64,000 nt of DNA from Limnomonas spitsbergensis (GCA_037349105.1 JAYJMM010000120.1:4902001-4966000); one strand, 5' to 3'; shown: positions 48,001 through 58,165, numbered from the stretch's first letter. The notes: generated from the letters alone by a model not told the origin. Numbers and translations are program-made.

Positions 48001-51000
48001 CCAGGATCAGCTGGACCTGGGGTTCAAGGGGGTGTATGATGCTTTTGGGGAGCAGGGCCTCCAGGGGCAGGGCCTGCCAAAGAGGGGCTTGTCATACAGG
48101 GGCTTGCCATCCAGGGGTCTGCCATACAGGGGCCTGTCACACAGGGGTCTGCCATACAGTAGCCTGTCACACTGGGGCCTGCCACACAGGGGTTTGGGCC
48201 TGCCATTGAGATGTGCCATCCTTATTGAGCGCTTCAGGTTCCACATGGCTTCCATCGAGGGTTCCTTCAAACCCTGACCCATATCAAACCAAACTGTGCT
48301 GGATAGCAACCTGAAAATCCTGATCCGACCCTAAAATGAATGCAAACTACCTTTATCCCGGGCAGCAACCAGGAAAGCATAATACAAAAGCCCAAATGAA
48401 ACCACACTAATGAAGCCACCTGGGAACCTGACTTGAAGAACCCTTTCAACCCCGTGCTTTCGCCCCGACCGAAGTCACAAAATAGTTGCTCAAATTAAGG
48501 TTCATCAGGTTTTGTCACACACTGGAAAACCTGACATGGCCAGGGCTCCTTTTCATGCGCACCAGACCACATGCAGGCCAGACCACCAGACAGTGCCTGC
48601 TGTACAGCCACCAGTGGGTTGATGAGCACAATGGACATGACCTGACCTGACCGACAACCGACCTGGAATCCTAGACCAGCCTGGCCAGACGGCGCCCCTC
48701 CAACCGGGCTCTCTGGCACCAGGGCGGATCCAATGCGGACGCCAAGGCTGGAGTGCGCCGTGGAGTTGTGGCCGGAGCCGGACATGGCCCAGGGCTCGCG
48801 GATCTGATCAAAGCTGTATTCATACGTCTGCGCACACGCAGCAGCAGCAGCAGCACAGGAGGCACGGGTCAGCAGGTCATGCATCGACGGTGAGTCGGGT
48901 CTCTGGTTTAGGGTTGGGCGGCCAGCCTCACACCTTGTTAAGTCCAAGGAAGAAGTTGGCCATGCATCAACAGCTGGGATTGTCCTGGAGGGATCTTGAG
49001 GCTGGCACACCCACAACAGGAACGGGAATGTCCCAACAGGAACGGGAATGTCCCAACAAATGCCATCAGAATCACGACAATCGAAATACGCCATTTCAAA
49101 TCACTGGCAGCCGTACAACGGTGGTATTTTATTATCTACAAAAGATGATTGCATTAAGCCCAAGGGGCAATGACGTCAAAAATGACGTCCAGCAATACTG
49201 AAGAATAGTTTCTTAATTTCGTCTCTTTCAGTCCAAGATCGTCCTATTTTCCCAGGACCATCTTGGAGTGAGATAGGGAGCGAGGGCGGCCCTTAAACAA
49301 ACCAGGAACCAGGCAGAAGACCTCCTTGCACACTTGCACCATTTCACCATTGAACCCCGCACACTTCAACCATTTAACCCATTCTGGAGTGAGCCAGGGA
49401 GCAGCCAATGGCCGCCTCCATGTTCAGCAGCACACCCTGTCCACACCCTGTTCATGCCTGCACCATTTTGGAGTGAGCCAGGGAGCTGCCAATCGCGGCC
49501 TCCAAGTCAAGTAATACTCTGTCCACACCTGATCCCCACCCTATTCACACCTGTACGATGTTGGGATGCGACAGTGAGCTACTGATCGCTGCCTCCATGA
49601 TAGCCATGCGCTCTTTCTGCATGGGGAACGAAAGCAAGCAAGCATAACCCATGCGCTCATTCTGCATGGGGAACAAAAGCAAGCAATCATCTCAAGCGCC
49701 CGAAGCAAACCACCCTGAGGACATAATGACAGGCATGGTTGAGGGCAGGCATGATAGAGGGCATGATAAAGAGCATGATCAAGGGCATGATAGAGGGCGT
49801 CAGTGTTTCTTTCAGTGTACACCAGACGACTTTCGAGGCCGCCGAGCAGCCACCACAGCACGAATGAGGACGAATTCTCAGCCAGCCATCAGCCTGTGGC
49901 CCAAGCAGCAAGGCCTGCTGCTCTGCGCCCTTCAAAAGGGCCGTGGTGCAGCTGAATTGTAGCTGGAGTACGGTGAATCAATAGTGGCGAGCACAACCGA
50001 CAGACCACCTTATTCCGAACAAGGGCAGGAGGTCATACTCCAAGACTGGATCATCATATCCAGCTTCCATCCCTTTTCACACATCTTACCTTCTCCAGCC
50101 CGCTCATCATGGTCATGGCCATGACCTTCACAGCAACCGTGGTCCCCTGCCACAGTCCCTTGTACACCCGCCCGTACTGCAAAAAAAAACCAACAAGATA
50201 AGACAGCTTAGTAACAGACAGACAGCTTCCAAATGAGGCCGGCTATGGTGGCAGGGTGGGGCAGGTATGTTTGGCAGAGCCAGTGATTATGGTTTATTCA
50301 CATAGGTATCTCAAGCAGTGCTGTGCCGATTACGGTTCTTACAGTGGCTGACTTACATAGCTGTCTCAGTCGCCGTAATGTCAAGGCAATTTCAGCAACT
50401 TTACCAGTAAGGGACCGTATTACTTGCGCGATTTCTGAACTGCAGCGATATTGCACAGCACTGATCTCAAGTGGAGCACAGCTGTATTAGCAGGGTGGTG
50501 CATGCGGGTACGGCAGAATATCTGCGGTGATACACCCCCTCTGCCACTAGGGTTACGGGTTGAGGGTTTGGGCTTATAGGTTTTATAGTTCAGGGCCCAG
50601 GGTTATGGTAGCTCACTTAGTGCTACGGCCGAATGGGTGGCTTCCTTAATCCACGCCTCAGGCGTATCGTTTAATCATTCATTTATTAAGGGCTGAGGGT
50701 TCAGGGTTACCCACCGCTCCCTCTCCGATCAGCTCCTGCAGCTTCACGCCCTGCTGGCTGGGCGTCCTGAAGCTGCTCAGCGCACCCCCCTCCGTGACCG
50801 TGGTCATGGATTCCGACGCATCGCCTTTGACCATGCGCCTGACGTTGTCGATGAGGTCCGTGATGGACTGCTTGGGCGCGGGGAGGTTGAGACGCTGCGT
50901 CAGCTTGTCCTGCATGGCCTTGAGAATCTTGGACGTGTCCAGGCTCATGGACTCCCTGATACAGTGGATGGGGTGCAGGGTTAGGGGATTAGGTTCAAGA

Positions 51001-51325
51001 GAGAGGTAGACTAGGCCAGGGCAGGGAGGGGGTGACTGAGGGCAGGGCAAGGAGGTGGTGGATGAGGGCAGGGTAGGGCAAGGAGGGGGTGGGAGTGACG
51101 ATAGGGAAAGGAGGAGGAGAGGGGGGGGGGGGTGGACCTCTCATAATCTTTGTCATCCGGCTACAGCAAGCCTCACCGGTCTGCTCTGCAGATGAAACGG
51201 CATGCGCATCAGACAGCTTGTTCTGCCTGCATGCTAGTTCCTCCACATGCTCACCTGCCCAGCAGGAAGAATGATACCATGACGAGGATCCACTCCTCCG
51301 GAGACACCGTGCCGATGGGGAAGTG
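45070..51325 (-). CDS. Membrane-anchored tyrosine-kinase-like (TKL/Raf-type) protein kinase, 5' end not resolved
   Basis: Nine exons join in phase: 51325-51255, 50955-50715, 50176-50090, 49616-49551, 48827-48663, 47471-47292, 46917-46730, 45950-45768, 45241-45070. Exon 1 has a hydrophobic segment (WILVMVSFFLLG); exon 2 a juxtamembrane region and LIGEGA, joined to YGRVYKG (glycine loop). The ATP lysine is in TTVAVKVM. The helix-C glutamate and SHPNIV come next, then QLVLEFCDYGSLREAL. The catalytic loop reads HSDVKARNILL (HRD arginine replaced by Ser), followed by SDFGLS, MAPEVL, DVYAFGITMWELYTS and CW...RPTFEEVL. All catalytic residues (K, D, N, D) are present. The last exon may splice on at a donor after 45166 instead of reading to the stop at 45070. 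The start exon was not found. Its introns carry degenerate copies of exons 4, 6 and 7. Confidence 0.85.
45338..45421. repeat. 20-bp tandem repeat (GCTTTAGGGGGCACATATGT)
   Basis: Just over four perfect copies of the 20-bp unit in intron 8 of the kinase gene. Confidence 0.95.
45478..45543. repeat. 18-bp tandem repeat (AGGTGCARATATCCT)
   Basis: Three to four copies of an 18-bp unit, AGGTGCAAATATCCT/AGGTGCAGATATCCT plus a short joint, 60 bp from the previous array and in the same intron. Confidence 0.85.
46378..46712 (-). pseudogene. Two decayed copies of the kinase activation-loop exon end
   Basis: Within intron 7 (45951-46729), read on the gene strand. 46712-46628 gives VHMVLEVLDSGCRGKVADV, and 46460-46378 gives THTYMAPRVPESGCLGKAGDV. 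Both resemble the end of exon 7 (THMAPEVLESGCLGKAADV), including the downstream GTGTGAGTG-like donor. The APE motif is lost or altered in each, so they are non-functional exon duplicates. Confidence 0.75.
47225..47265 (-). pseudogene. Partial duplicate of the kinase HSDVK exon end
   Basis: Directly 3' of exon 6 (gene sense), the sequence for QLNVVHSD is repeated with an extra ATG-GAT codon pair (HSDMDVK), followed again by an AAGGTGGGG donor-like end. It may provide an alternative donor or be debris. Confidence 0.6.
47600..47680 (-). pseudogene. Decayed second copy of the first half of kinase exon 6
   Basis: Reads VQLVLEFCDNGPLREALDAYAF and then a frameshift/stop; exon 6 has VQLVLEFCDYGSLREALDADAF. 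It is preceded by the CTGCGGCAAGGG sequence of the 49-bp minisatellite and lies in intron 5. Confidence 0.8.
47653..48020. repeat. 49-bp minisatellite: exon start plus telomere-like TTTAGGG
   Basis: About seven tandem units of 49 bp. Each contains CCAGGACCAGCTGGACCTG, the complement of a CAG acceptor plus the first codons of kinase exon 6 (VQLVLE). This is followed by CGGCAAGGGTTTAGGGTTTA and GGGTTG, i.e. two to three plant-type telomere words. The right units diverge (CAGGATCAG, TTTAAGG). Confidence 0.9.
48040..48205. repeat. 15-bp tandem repeat (CAGGGGCCTGCCATA)
   Basis: About ten copies of a 15-bp unit, in intron 5 of the kinase gene. It yields an in-frame GLPYRGLSHRG-type peptide on the plus strand that is only a repeat by-product. 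Confidence 0.85.
49255..49510 (-). pseudogene. Two to three decayed copies of kinase exon 4
   Basis: In intron 4 (48828-49550), gene strand: 49506-49466 reads LEAAIGSSLAHSKM, 49425-49380 reads MEAAIGCSLAHSR, and 49300-49255 is a more diverged ALAPYLTPR-like version. Exon 4 encodes MEAAISSSLSHPNIVQ. The copies lack the NIVQ end and a proper donor. Confidence 0.75.
49590..49810. repeat. Duplicated acceptor segment and GCATGATAGAGG tandem repeat
   Basis: A 46-bp segment around the exon 4 acceptor (CATGCGCTCTTTCTGCATGG GGAACGAAAGC) is repeated immediately upstream at 49650. Beyond it (49735-49800) is a 15-bp degenerate tandem of GGGCATGATAGAGGG. Confidence 0.7.
50610..50690. repeat. Dispersed repeat family 2, copy in kinase intron 2
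   Basis: AGTGCTACGGCCGAATGGGT then GGCTTCCTTAATCCACGCC and AGGCGTATCGTTT; the counterpart of 31104-31180. Telomere-like GGGTTTGGG/AGGGTTCAGGGTTA words flank it. Confidence 0.6.
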
Positions 51326-51329
51326 CTGC

Positions 51330-52235
51330 GAGGGGCAGCAGGGAAGCAGGAGGGGTTGGCCGTCTTGGAGGGGGGAAGAGCCGCCAGGCAAACAATCAAC
51401 ACAACTTGCCGATGGGGGGGTGTTGCGGGGGGCAGAACTGCATCATGGGTGGAGGGCCGTCAGAGGGGAGAGCCATCAGAGGGGAAGCCAAAGCAGCCAT
51501 CAAGGGATCTTCACAGTCGGGTTATGACACAACTAGTGCTGGTATTGCCACAGTACCGTATGCCAGCACATAATGCCAGCAGGATAAACCACAATCCAGA
51601 GGAAATGAGGCCAAGGCAAGGATGGAGATATCATGCGAATGCAAAAAAAACGCATGTCGCGTTGTGTTGGCAGGATTAAAAAATAGTCCATGTGCTACGA
51701 GGAAATGAAACAAAAGAAAATACATCAGAGTGTGTGTAGAGTTCCAGCTGAATGGCTGTAACCAGCAATCCCGCAGTCCCTCTGTCTCTCGCCTACGGCT
51801 TGAGCGCTTCCTTCACAGGCATCCAAGCAGGCATGCATGCAGCCTGCCGGCATGCGCCGCAAGATCCACGCTCTTGATGTGCATTAAGCGCATGCAGCCT
51901 GCTAACATGGGCCACACCGCCCAAACCATCAACGCTCTTGATGTGCACCATGCTAGTGCAGCCTGCCGCCATGCGCCCCAAGATCAACACTCTTCATGAT
52001 CACCATGCATAGACGGTTGTTTCTCGAGCACGTCAGGCAGCGTACATATCAGCTACATCACGGCCTACAGCCATCGGAGCATGGTTAAGCGAACCTTTCA
52101 GGCATTAAAGCTTAGGCCACAATCCAAGGGCGAATCAGAATAAGGTTTCCGTTAGCCTAGTAGTGGCTGAGCTTCAGCCCTCCACGGCTTGTCTCGTGCA
52201 CACGAGCAGTAAACACTGGATCGAGCGAGCAAATT
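51330..52235. other. Region upstream of the recognised kinase exons
   Basis: Probably holds missing 5' exons or the promoter of the kinase, but I could not identify any. A decayed duplicate of the exon 1 acceptor region (TTGCCGATGGGGGGGTGTTG) is at 51404. Three imperfect copies of a roughly 62-bp unit (CATGCAGCCTGC...CATGCGCC...AAGATC...ACGCTCTTGATGTGCA) occupy 51830-52000. Confidence 0.4.
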
Positions 52236-52239
52236 CGAA

Positions 52240-52244
52240 TTACA
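52240..52244 (-). terminator. TGTAA poly(A) signal of the membrane protein gene
   Basis: TGTAA on the minus strand 47 nt past the stop at 52291, the usual chlorophyte poly(A) signal. It supports this gene ending before the kinase gene begins. Confidence 0.6.
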
Positions 52245-52290
52245 GAAGACAGGGGAATATGCAAGAAAAGTATAGTGCAATATCGGCAGG

Positions 52291-53920
52291 CTAGGCCGAT
52301 GCCTTGTGCAAATGCTCTGGGTCAAGGGCGGAGGAGGGCCCAATCAAGGCCCCACCCCAGTGCCCCACCTCCAGGTCTGCCCTAGCCAGCAGGGTGCGTG
52401 TCAGGTAGAAGATCCCGTGCGGCAGGCAGATCAGCCAGCCGCGGTGCTCCCCTAGCTTTTCATGGAAAAGCCTCGAAGCCCGATCCAGCAGCGCCACGAC
52501 CTGGCGGTACGCCTGCGGGCCGTCCCCGCACACAATACGGATTCCGAGCGCCTCCAGCGGCCGGGGCACGTCCAAGGTAGGCTCAGGTGCCTGCTTTGTA
52601 TCGTCGCCGGCCGGGGCGGCAGGCAGCTCCGGTTCGTCTTTGGAGACGGCTTTCGCCTGGGCGGCGTCAACGACGTGCGTCACGACCACAGCTGTCAACC
52701 CACTGGCCATGAAGCAGAAACCTCCAGTGGCCAGGTAATGCAGCACAGACCAGATGCTGGACCTCAGTGCCGGCTCGGCGGTGCAAATCCCCGGGCTTTG
52801 CAATGCCGTTGGATCAGCTGGTTTGCCGCACAGGCCCTGGCCAGGAGAGCCACGTTCTTGCGGTAATCCAGAACCCTAGGGGCCGGGTGGAAGCAGGGGG
52901 GTCAGGGGGATGCAGTGTTTATTTCAAAGTGCTTCAGCTACACGTCAGGGAAATCAGGGCCTCAATTTCAAGTTTCCTAGCGCAGCATGTCCTGCTGCTT
53001 GGGCCACTGGCCGTAGGCCCGATGATGTTTGGTACCCATTGGGCTAGTGATGGCTGCACCAACGACCCCCCCGGAAGGTGGTATGGCGTGTGTGGAAGTG
53101 AACAGTGGAGGACAGTGAAGGCAAGGGGGGCGGGAGCGATCTACCTGGACCGGTATGTACAGCTTCTGGAAGCTTTGGCAAGATGCATGACAGGTTGTCA
53201 GGCAGTTTGACTTGTCCCAGTGACTTATTTGCGTGTCCACTGGCGCCATACTGCTCTTGATTTTGAAGAGGGTCCAGCTGCAACTCAGGGACAGGATGGC
53301 CTTCGGGCATGGGGGCCAGGGGCAGCAAGACCTACTGCCTCAGCCACCGGTCTAGGTTAGGTCCTTAATCCACGCCCCAGGGTGTATTTATTTATTTAAG
53401 GTCCCCCCATCAGCCCAATGGTGGCTGCCCAGCAGCTTGCCCAAGATATTATTGTGCGCAGCACAGGAATGTTAGAGAAGCACTCACAGGAGGATGGATC
53501 CATTCAGTGACCAGTGTACTAGCGAGTACGCGAAAGACGGCCACTTGCATACGTAGAATCCAAGGACCATATTCCCAACGTGGTAGGCGGCCCAGTTACG
53601 GTCCGTGACATCAAAGCCCGGGAGGATGAAGGTCCACAAAATGTTGGACAGGGGTATGAGCACACCCATGGACAGCAGGAGCAGGTCTGACTGAAGCGCC
53701 CAGGAGAGGCGTCTTGTGAGGTTGCCGTACATGAAGTAGAACGCCAGCGACACGTAGCACACCTCGAAGACAATCAGCAGCATGAAGACCGTGGCCGCTC
53801 CGAGACTTTGCGCATGCATGATCAGCAGCAAAGATCGCACGAGCACAACGCCATGGGAGATGGAGGTGGCTGTTGTGGTAAATAACATCATGGGGGACCA
53901 TGGAGCATGCTGGAGAGGCC
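52291..53920 (-). CDS. Multi-pass membrane protein, 5' incomplete, one possible frameshift
   Basis: Two exons joined in phase 2: 53920-53488 and 52875-52291. Exon 1 has several transmembrane stretches (GVVLVRSLLLIMHAQ, FMLLIVFEVCYVSLAFYFMY, SDLLLLSMGVLIPLSNILWT, YHVGNMVLGFYV). It runs across the splice into LLVLDYRKNVALLARACAAN. Exon 2 then changes frame near 52795-52810 (QLIQRHC in one frame; RSSIWSVLHYLATGG and a further membrane span in another) before a soluble C-terminal part (RIVCGDGPQAYRQVVALLDR) and a TAG at 52291. One missing base in a GC run such as CCCGGGG would restore one frame, so a sequencing error or a recent mutation are both possible. Family not recognised; upstream exons not found. 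Confidence 0.6.
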
Positions 53921-54435
53921 CTGCGACAACAAGGGGGGAAGTATGCATGCTTTGGTGGCTATCTGAAGGTTGCTAGCCCTGCCTGGTCATGCTGAAGGCC
54001 CAGAGGATTTCACGGTTTCAAACACCACGTGGTCCAGTCCTGCTACTTTCGGAATCAATGTACGCACGAGTGTCTCGATGCGACTCCATTTGCAACGATG
54101 TATCCATGCGCGCTGATGCAGTCTCTGATCAATGAACCAGCGAGGTGACGATGACTTCAACTGGTGTACAAGCCCGTTATAACATCAGTATTTTCACTTA
54201 GTGATGATACTTCTATGCATCAGCTGCCACGCCAAGACACGATGAAAGAAACCTAGTGCCGGTAGGCATTGCTATAAGCAGTAGCCATGACCTGTGGGTG
54301 GCGTTGATTGATCGGCTAGTTTAATGTCTGAGATACATAATGATGCGCATCACGCAGAATGGGGGGGGGCATAATGGTCTGGGGCGAAAACCCAAACAGA
54401 CAACTGACATCAAAACCCAATGCAATTGCTGGCAT
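53921..54435. other. No recognisable gene
   Basis: Upstream flank of the membrane protein gene; no exon, repeat or promoter element could be supported. Confidence 0.35.
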
Positions 54436-54439
54436 TCGC

Positions 54440-55245
54440 TGGCGCACCCCAGTCGGCAGATATCGATCTCCCTTGACAACGTACTTTTACTCTCCAACGT
54501 TTCAGTCAAATGACATGGCATTATTTGCCAACGTTGGCAAGTGAGTGACGTCATTTTTTCCTAAGTCCGTCATCTTTGAAGAGGAGCGCATGCCATTTAA
54601 TACTTGCATTACTTGTTATTTATCGACCTCGATTCCGATCGTACCAAGTGCCCAGAGGGCCTCCATGGAAGCGAGAGTGTTGCAGGCGAGGGTGGACTAA
54701 TCGCTGCTGCAGCCCATCCTGAGGCGCGATTATCAAAAGCTGCTGGTCCTACTTTTACTGGTATGAAGCGTGCCTGAACCTCTGCCTGCTACAAGAGCAT
54801 TCACTGCATTTTGGTGTGCAGTTTCGGCCCACATGCACAGCATTGAGCCAGCTAACACAGCATCCCACCCTTTTTGGGCAGCATCTTGCATGCATGCGCA
54901 GCTTCCACCAGTACTGACAGCCCCCGAATGCATGCCCAGCCCCCCGCATGCATGCACGGTACCCCGCCCGCTTGCTCTGATGGACTGTACAAACTTCACA
55001 AAACTTCACCGCTTGCATGCACAGCTCCCACCCACATACACTCTGCCTACATGCACACACCCCTGCCCACATGCACAGCATCCCGCCTGCTTGCGGAGCG
55101 CCCCACACGCATGCGCATTCCTTGCATGCACATGTCCATGCCTGCATTCACAGCACGTAGCCGCGCTCGCGACCGTCCACCTGCATTCTCAGCTCCTTCC
55201 CACATGCAAACACCCCGCCCGCATGCACACTACCCCCGCTTGCAC
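54440..55245. repeat. Left arm of an imperfect 0.8-kb inverted repeat
   Basis: Pairs with 58945-59775 in reverse orientation (position sum near 114,240), with small indels and several percent divergence. The outer part includes AACGTTTCAGTCAAATGACA, TTGCCAACGTTGGCAA and TGACGTCA. The inner part is a degenerate GCATGCACA-type repeat that makes long artificial open frames. Confidence 0.85.
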
Positions 55246-55319
55246 GCACAGCCGCCTGGCGCCTGCCAATATGCTCTGCACCTCGCCCTCATAAACGGTC
55301 TTTCAACCTCATGAGCCAT

Positions 55320-55690
55320 CCCCTACCCGTGTACACAGTCCACACCCCCATGCACATTTCCCGCACGGCCCCCCAGTCCCCCATCGACTTTCACTGTTAC
55401 CCACCCATAGACACAGCCCGTATGCACAGGCCCCCACTTGTATGTACTGTTACTCCCATCGGCTGGTACTGCCCCCCATCCCCATTCACATTCCGCATTC
55501 TGCAGACCCCCACCTGTATGCAATGTTACCCCCACCCGCCCGCACGGTCCCCCATCCCCCATCTGCATACACTGTTATCCACCCATAGCACTGCCCGTAT
55601 GCACAGGCCCTTATCTGTATGCGCAAGTCCCGCCCAAATGGGCGGCTCTCCGCCCGTATGCGCAGCCCCACGCTTGCACGCATAGCCCCC
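55320..55690. repeat. Degenerate CCCCAT/TGTATGCAC tandem repeat
   Basis: Irregular units of about 60 bp built from ACTGTTACCCCC, CCCATC and CGTATGCACAG. Open frames through it are repeat artefacts. Confidence 0.6.
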
Positions 55691-56077
55691 CTGCTCGAAG
55701 CTGTTAGCAAGGCAGAAGGTTGTGAGGCAGACCCTTTAGAAACAGCAAGCCATGTTGTACATTTATTCATTAGCCAAGACGGGTGCAAGCTCCATTGGGA
55801 GCTTGCATTTGAATGTGTGACGGATATGCGAGCGGCTAGCGGAGTTCTTGCGGTATGTGGGTTTGCCATTCAGAGAACCAGCTGCTATCATGGCCACCCA
55901 TGTTGCCCCTACAGCCCATGTAGCACCTGCAGCCCCAGCAGCCTTCCTCCCCCAGGTTCATCTGAAGAGAGCATGTCCGCATCAGTCCAGGAGGCAGCTC
56001 TTTACATTGGCACTAGCCCAGAAATCTTGATAGCTTTTGTGCAGCCTTTGGGCCTAGATGGAAGGAATTTGGCATAG
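55690..56077 (+). CDS. Uncertain open reading frame
   Basis: Frame continuing from the repeat reads LLEAVSKAEGCEADPLETAS, HVVHLFISQDGCKLHWELAF and, after a Cys/Ser/Pro stretch, SVQEAALYIGTSPEILIAFV to a TAG at 56075. The beginning and end look protein-like, but there is no clear start, splice structure or family. It may be part of a mobile element inside the large inverted repeat. Confidence 0.2.
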
Positions 56078-56399
56078 GCCATCTACCAGACTACCCCCTA
56101 GGAGTGGAGTCGACCAAGTTCGCAGTGGGTGTCATTGCGCGCGTCATGCTGCGCAACCAACCTGCTCAGTCAGGTCTCATTCCCACCTTTTATTTTGTAT
56201 TTTTAAGCGGATTCACTATGTAGACTATATTGCCTAGCCATGCCCTTTGTTTCATGATGTTTGAGGCACCTTCATTTTGCTTGACACGCACGAGACATGC
56301 CTCTCAAGTAGCTTTGAGCGGGGCTTCTGACTGAAATCTTGGTTTCCTGTTTTCCCCTCGAAATTGTATAGTTCAGGATTGATGTGACGGTATTACGGC

Positions 56400-57430
56400 T
56401 TCAGATTTATTTCATCACAATTATGCTGATGTGCCCCAGGCATGCCACTCTAGGAGACCCAAGCAAGGCTGAATACTGAAATTTTAATTATGCTGATGCA
56501 CCCTAGACATGCCACTATAGGAGGCCCGAGGAGGTCTCTAGACTGAAATCTTAATTATGCTGATGCGCCCAGGTATGCACCATAGGAGACGTGAGCAAGG
56601 CTTTAGACTGAAATCTTTATTATGCTGATGCGCCCCAGGCATGCCACTCTAGGAGACCCAAGCATGGCTCCATACTGAACCTTAATTATGCGGATGCGCC
56701 CCAGGCATGCCACTCTATGAGATCCAAGCATGGCTCCATACTGAACCTTCATTATGCGGATGCGCCCCAAACATGCCACTTTAGGAGACCCAAGCATGGC
56801 TCAATACTGAACCTTAAGCATGCTGATGCGCCCTAGACATGCCACTTTAGGAGACCCAAGCAGGGTCTTAGACTGAAACTTAATTATGCAGATGCGCCCC
56901 AAACATGTCACTTTAGGAGACCCAAGCATGGCTCAATACTGAACCTTAAGCATGCTGATGCGCCCTAGACATGCCACTTTATGAGACCCAAGCAGGGTCT
57001 TAGACTGGAATCTTAATTATGCGGATGCGCCCCAGACATGCCACTCTAGGAGACCCAAGCATGGCTCAATACTGAACCTTAAGCATGCTGATGCGCTCTA
57101 GACATGCCACTTAATGAGACCCAAGCAGGGTCTTAGACTGGAATCTTAATTATGCTGATGCGCCCTAGACATGCCACTCTAGGAGACGTGAGCAATGCTG
57201 TAGACTGAAATCTTAATTATGTTGATGAGCCACAAGCATGCCACTCGAGGAATCCCAAGCACGGGGTTAAACTGAAATCTAATTTGTGTCGATGCCCCGA
57301 GGCTTGCCACTCTAGGAGACCCAAGCTGGGCTGTAGACTGGAATCATAAATGCACTGATGCACCCCCTGCATGTCACTCTAGAAGACCCAAGCTGGGTTG
57401 AAGGTTGAAATCTTGAGTGTGGATCCCTGT
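56400..57430. repeat. Satellite-like array, about 66-bp unit
   Basis: About fifteen head-to-tail units of TTAATTATGCTGATGCGCCC, AGACATGCCACTCTAGGAGA and CCCAAGCA-GG-T-AGACTGAAATC. A two-unit higher-order pattern appears in 56760-57160, where CATGGCTCAATACTGAACCT alternates with CAGGGTCTTAGACTG. No coding content. Confidence 0.9.
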
Positions 57431-57592
57431 GATACTGTTATGCCATTGAGGGATACTGTTGCTAAGCCACTTTCACTGGGTAAGGCTGTTGAGTCAAGTT
57501 CAAAACCACTGTATATTACATGACGGAAACCTCAATATTGGCGGAAATACTAGCCAAGCATAGACAACTGAAGACAGGCTGAAGTTTTTTTG

Positions 57593-58165
57593 TCACTTCG
57601 CAAAGAAGCGCTCCCCTGACTCCTTCTCCCTCTGAACTGTGTTCATGTGGTGCACACAGTACCGCACGCACAGAAGGAAAACAATATGAGACATGTATCC
57701 ACAGTTGCTCTCCAAACTCCTGATTAGTTTTGGTGAATGCCCGGAGCGGTCGCTGCGCATCCTAGCGAAAGCAGCCCTCAAGTCATCAAGCTTCTCCTCA
57801 GAGATACCAGCAGAGTAGCTGCTGTCTTGCATGAGGGCTAGCCGTGATATACGGTGGCTATGGTCCTGGACAAAGCATCTGTCCTTGAAGCTTGACCCCA
57901 AAACAAGCGGCGCCTCAAGATCTGCCAAACAAGGGGCCGCGATGCAACACCAGTCATGGTGAAAGCCAATTGTGATACCATCATACTGCTGCATGATGAC
58001 GTCAAGCGTGGCACGCCGAAAGAGCGGCGACTCGTTGCTGACCAAGCGCTGCTTTGCTGTTGCAACAACGGCCGCAGTGACCTCTATGGATCCTGTCATA
58101 GGCACTACGTGATACCTTCGAAGGGCATGAATGGTAGAACTGAGAAAATGGAGCAGGTGCAATGT
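57593..58165 (-). CDS. Hypothetical protein, possible transposase-derived C-terminal exon
   Basis: A continuous frame of about 190 residues with good coding character: TAAVVATAKQRLVSNESPLF, ATLDVIMQQYDGITIGFHHD, SEEKLDDLRAAFARMRSDRS, ending ERFFAK at 57593. Upstream of about 58165 the frame runs into a dispersed repeat (CAAGCCCTG...GGGCCACCGGC), so the true start is unclear. Possible upstream exons: 58300-58460, which includes FFSYEVMCDWSAQ, faintly like the SYD-x-CQW segment of KDZ transposases, with an internal stop; and 58601-58830 (CSAKRCGQTCGHISWGG ... GRFEADGSEFSLLR). I do not recognise it firmly. Confidence 0.35.
   Translation of the reverse strand, partial: TLHLLHFLSSTIHALRRYHVVPMTGSIEVTAAVVATAKQRLVSNESPLFRRATLDVIMQQYDGITIGFHHDWCCIAAPCLADLEAPLVLGSSFKDRCFVQDHSHRISRLALMQDSSYSAGISEEKLDDLRAAFARMRSDRSGHSPKLIRSLESNCGYMSHIVFLLCVRYCVHHMNTVQREKESGERFFAK

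Noticed and set aside
48007..48309. Frames with GLPYRGLSHRG or CDRPLYGRPL repeats
   Set aside because: 15-bp tandem repeat (a multiple of three, so periodic peptide is expected) inside a kinase intron.
54770..55314. Plus frames with MHTPLPTCTASRL-like sequence and their mirror at 59071-59451
   Set aside because: Made of GCATGCACA-type repeats present in both arms of the inverted repeat; coding on one strand in one arm is antisense in the other, without conserved frame.
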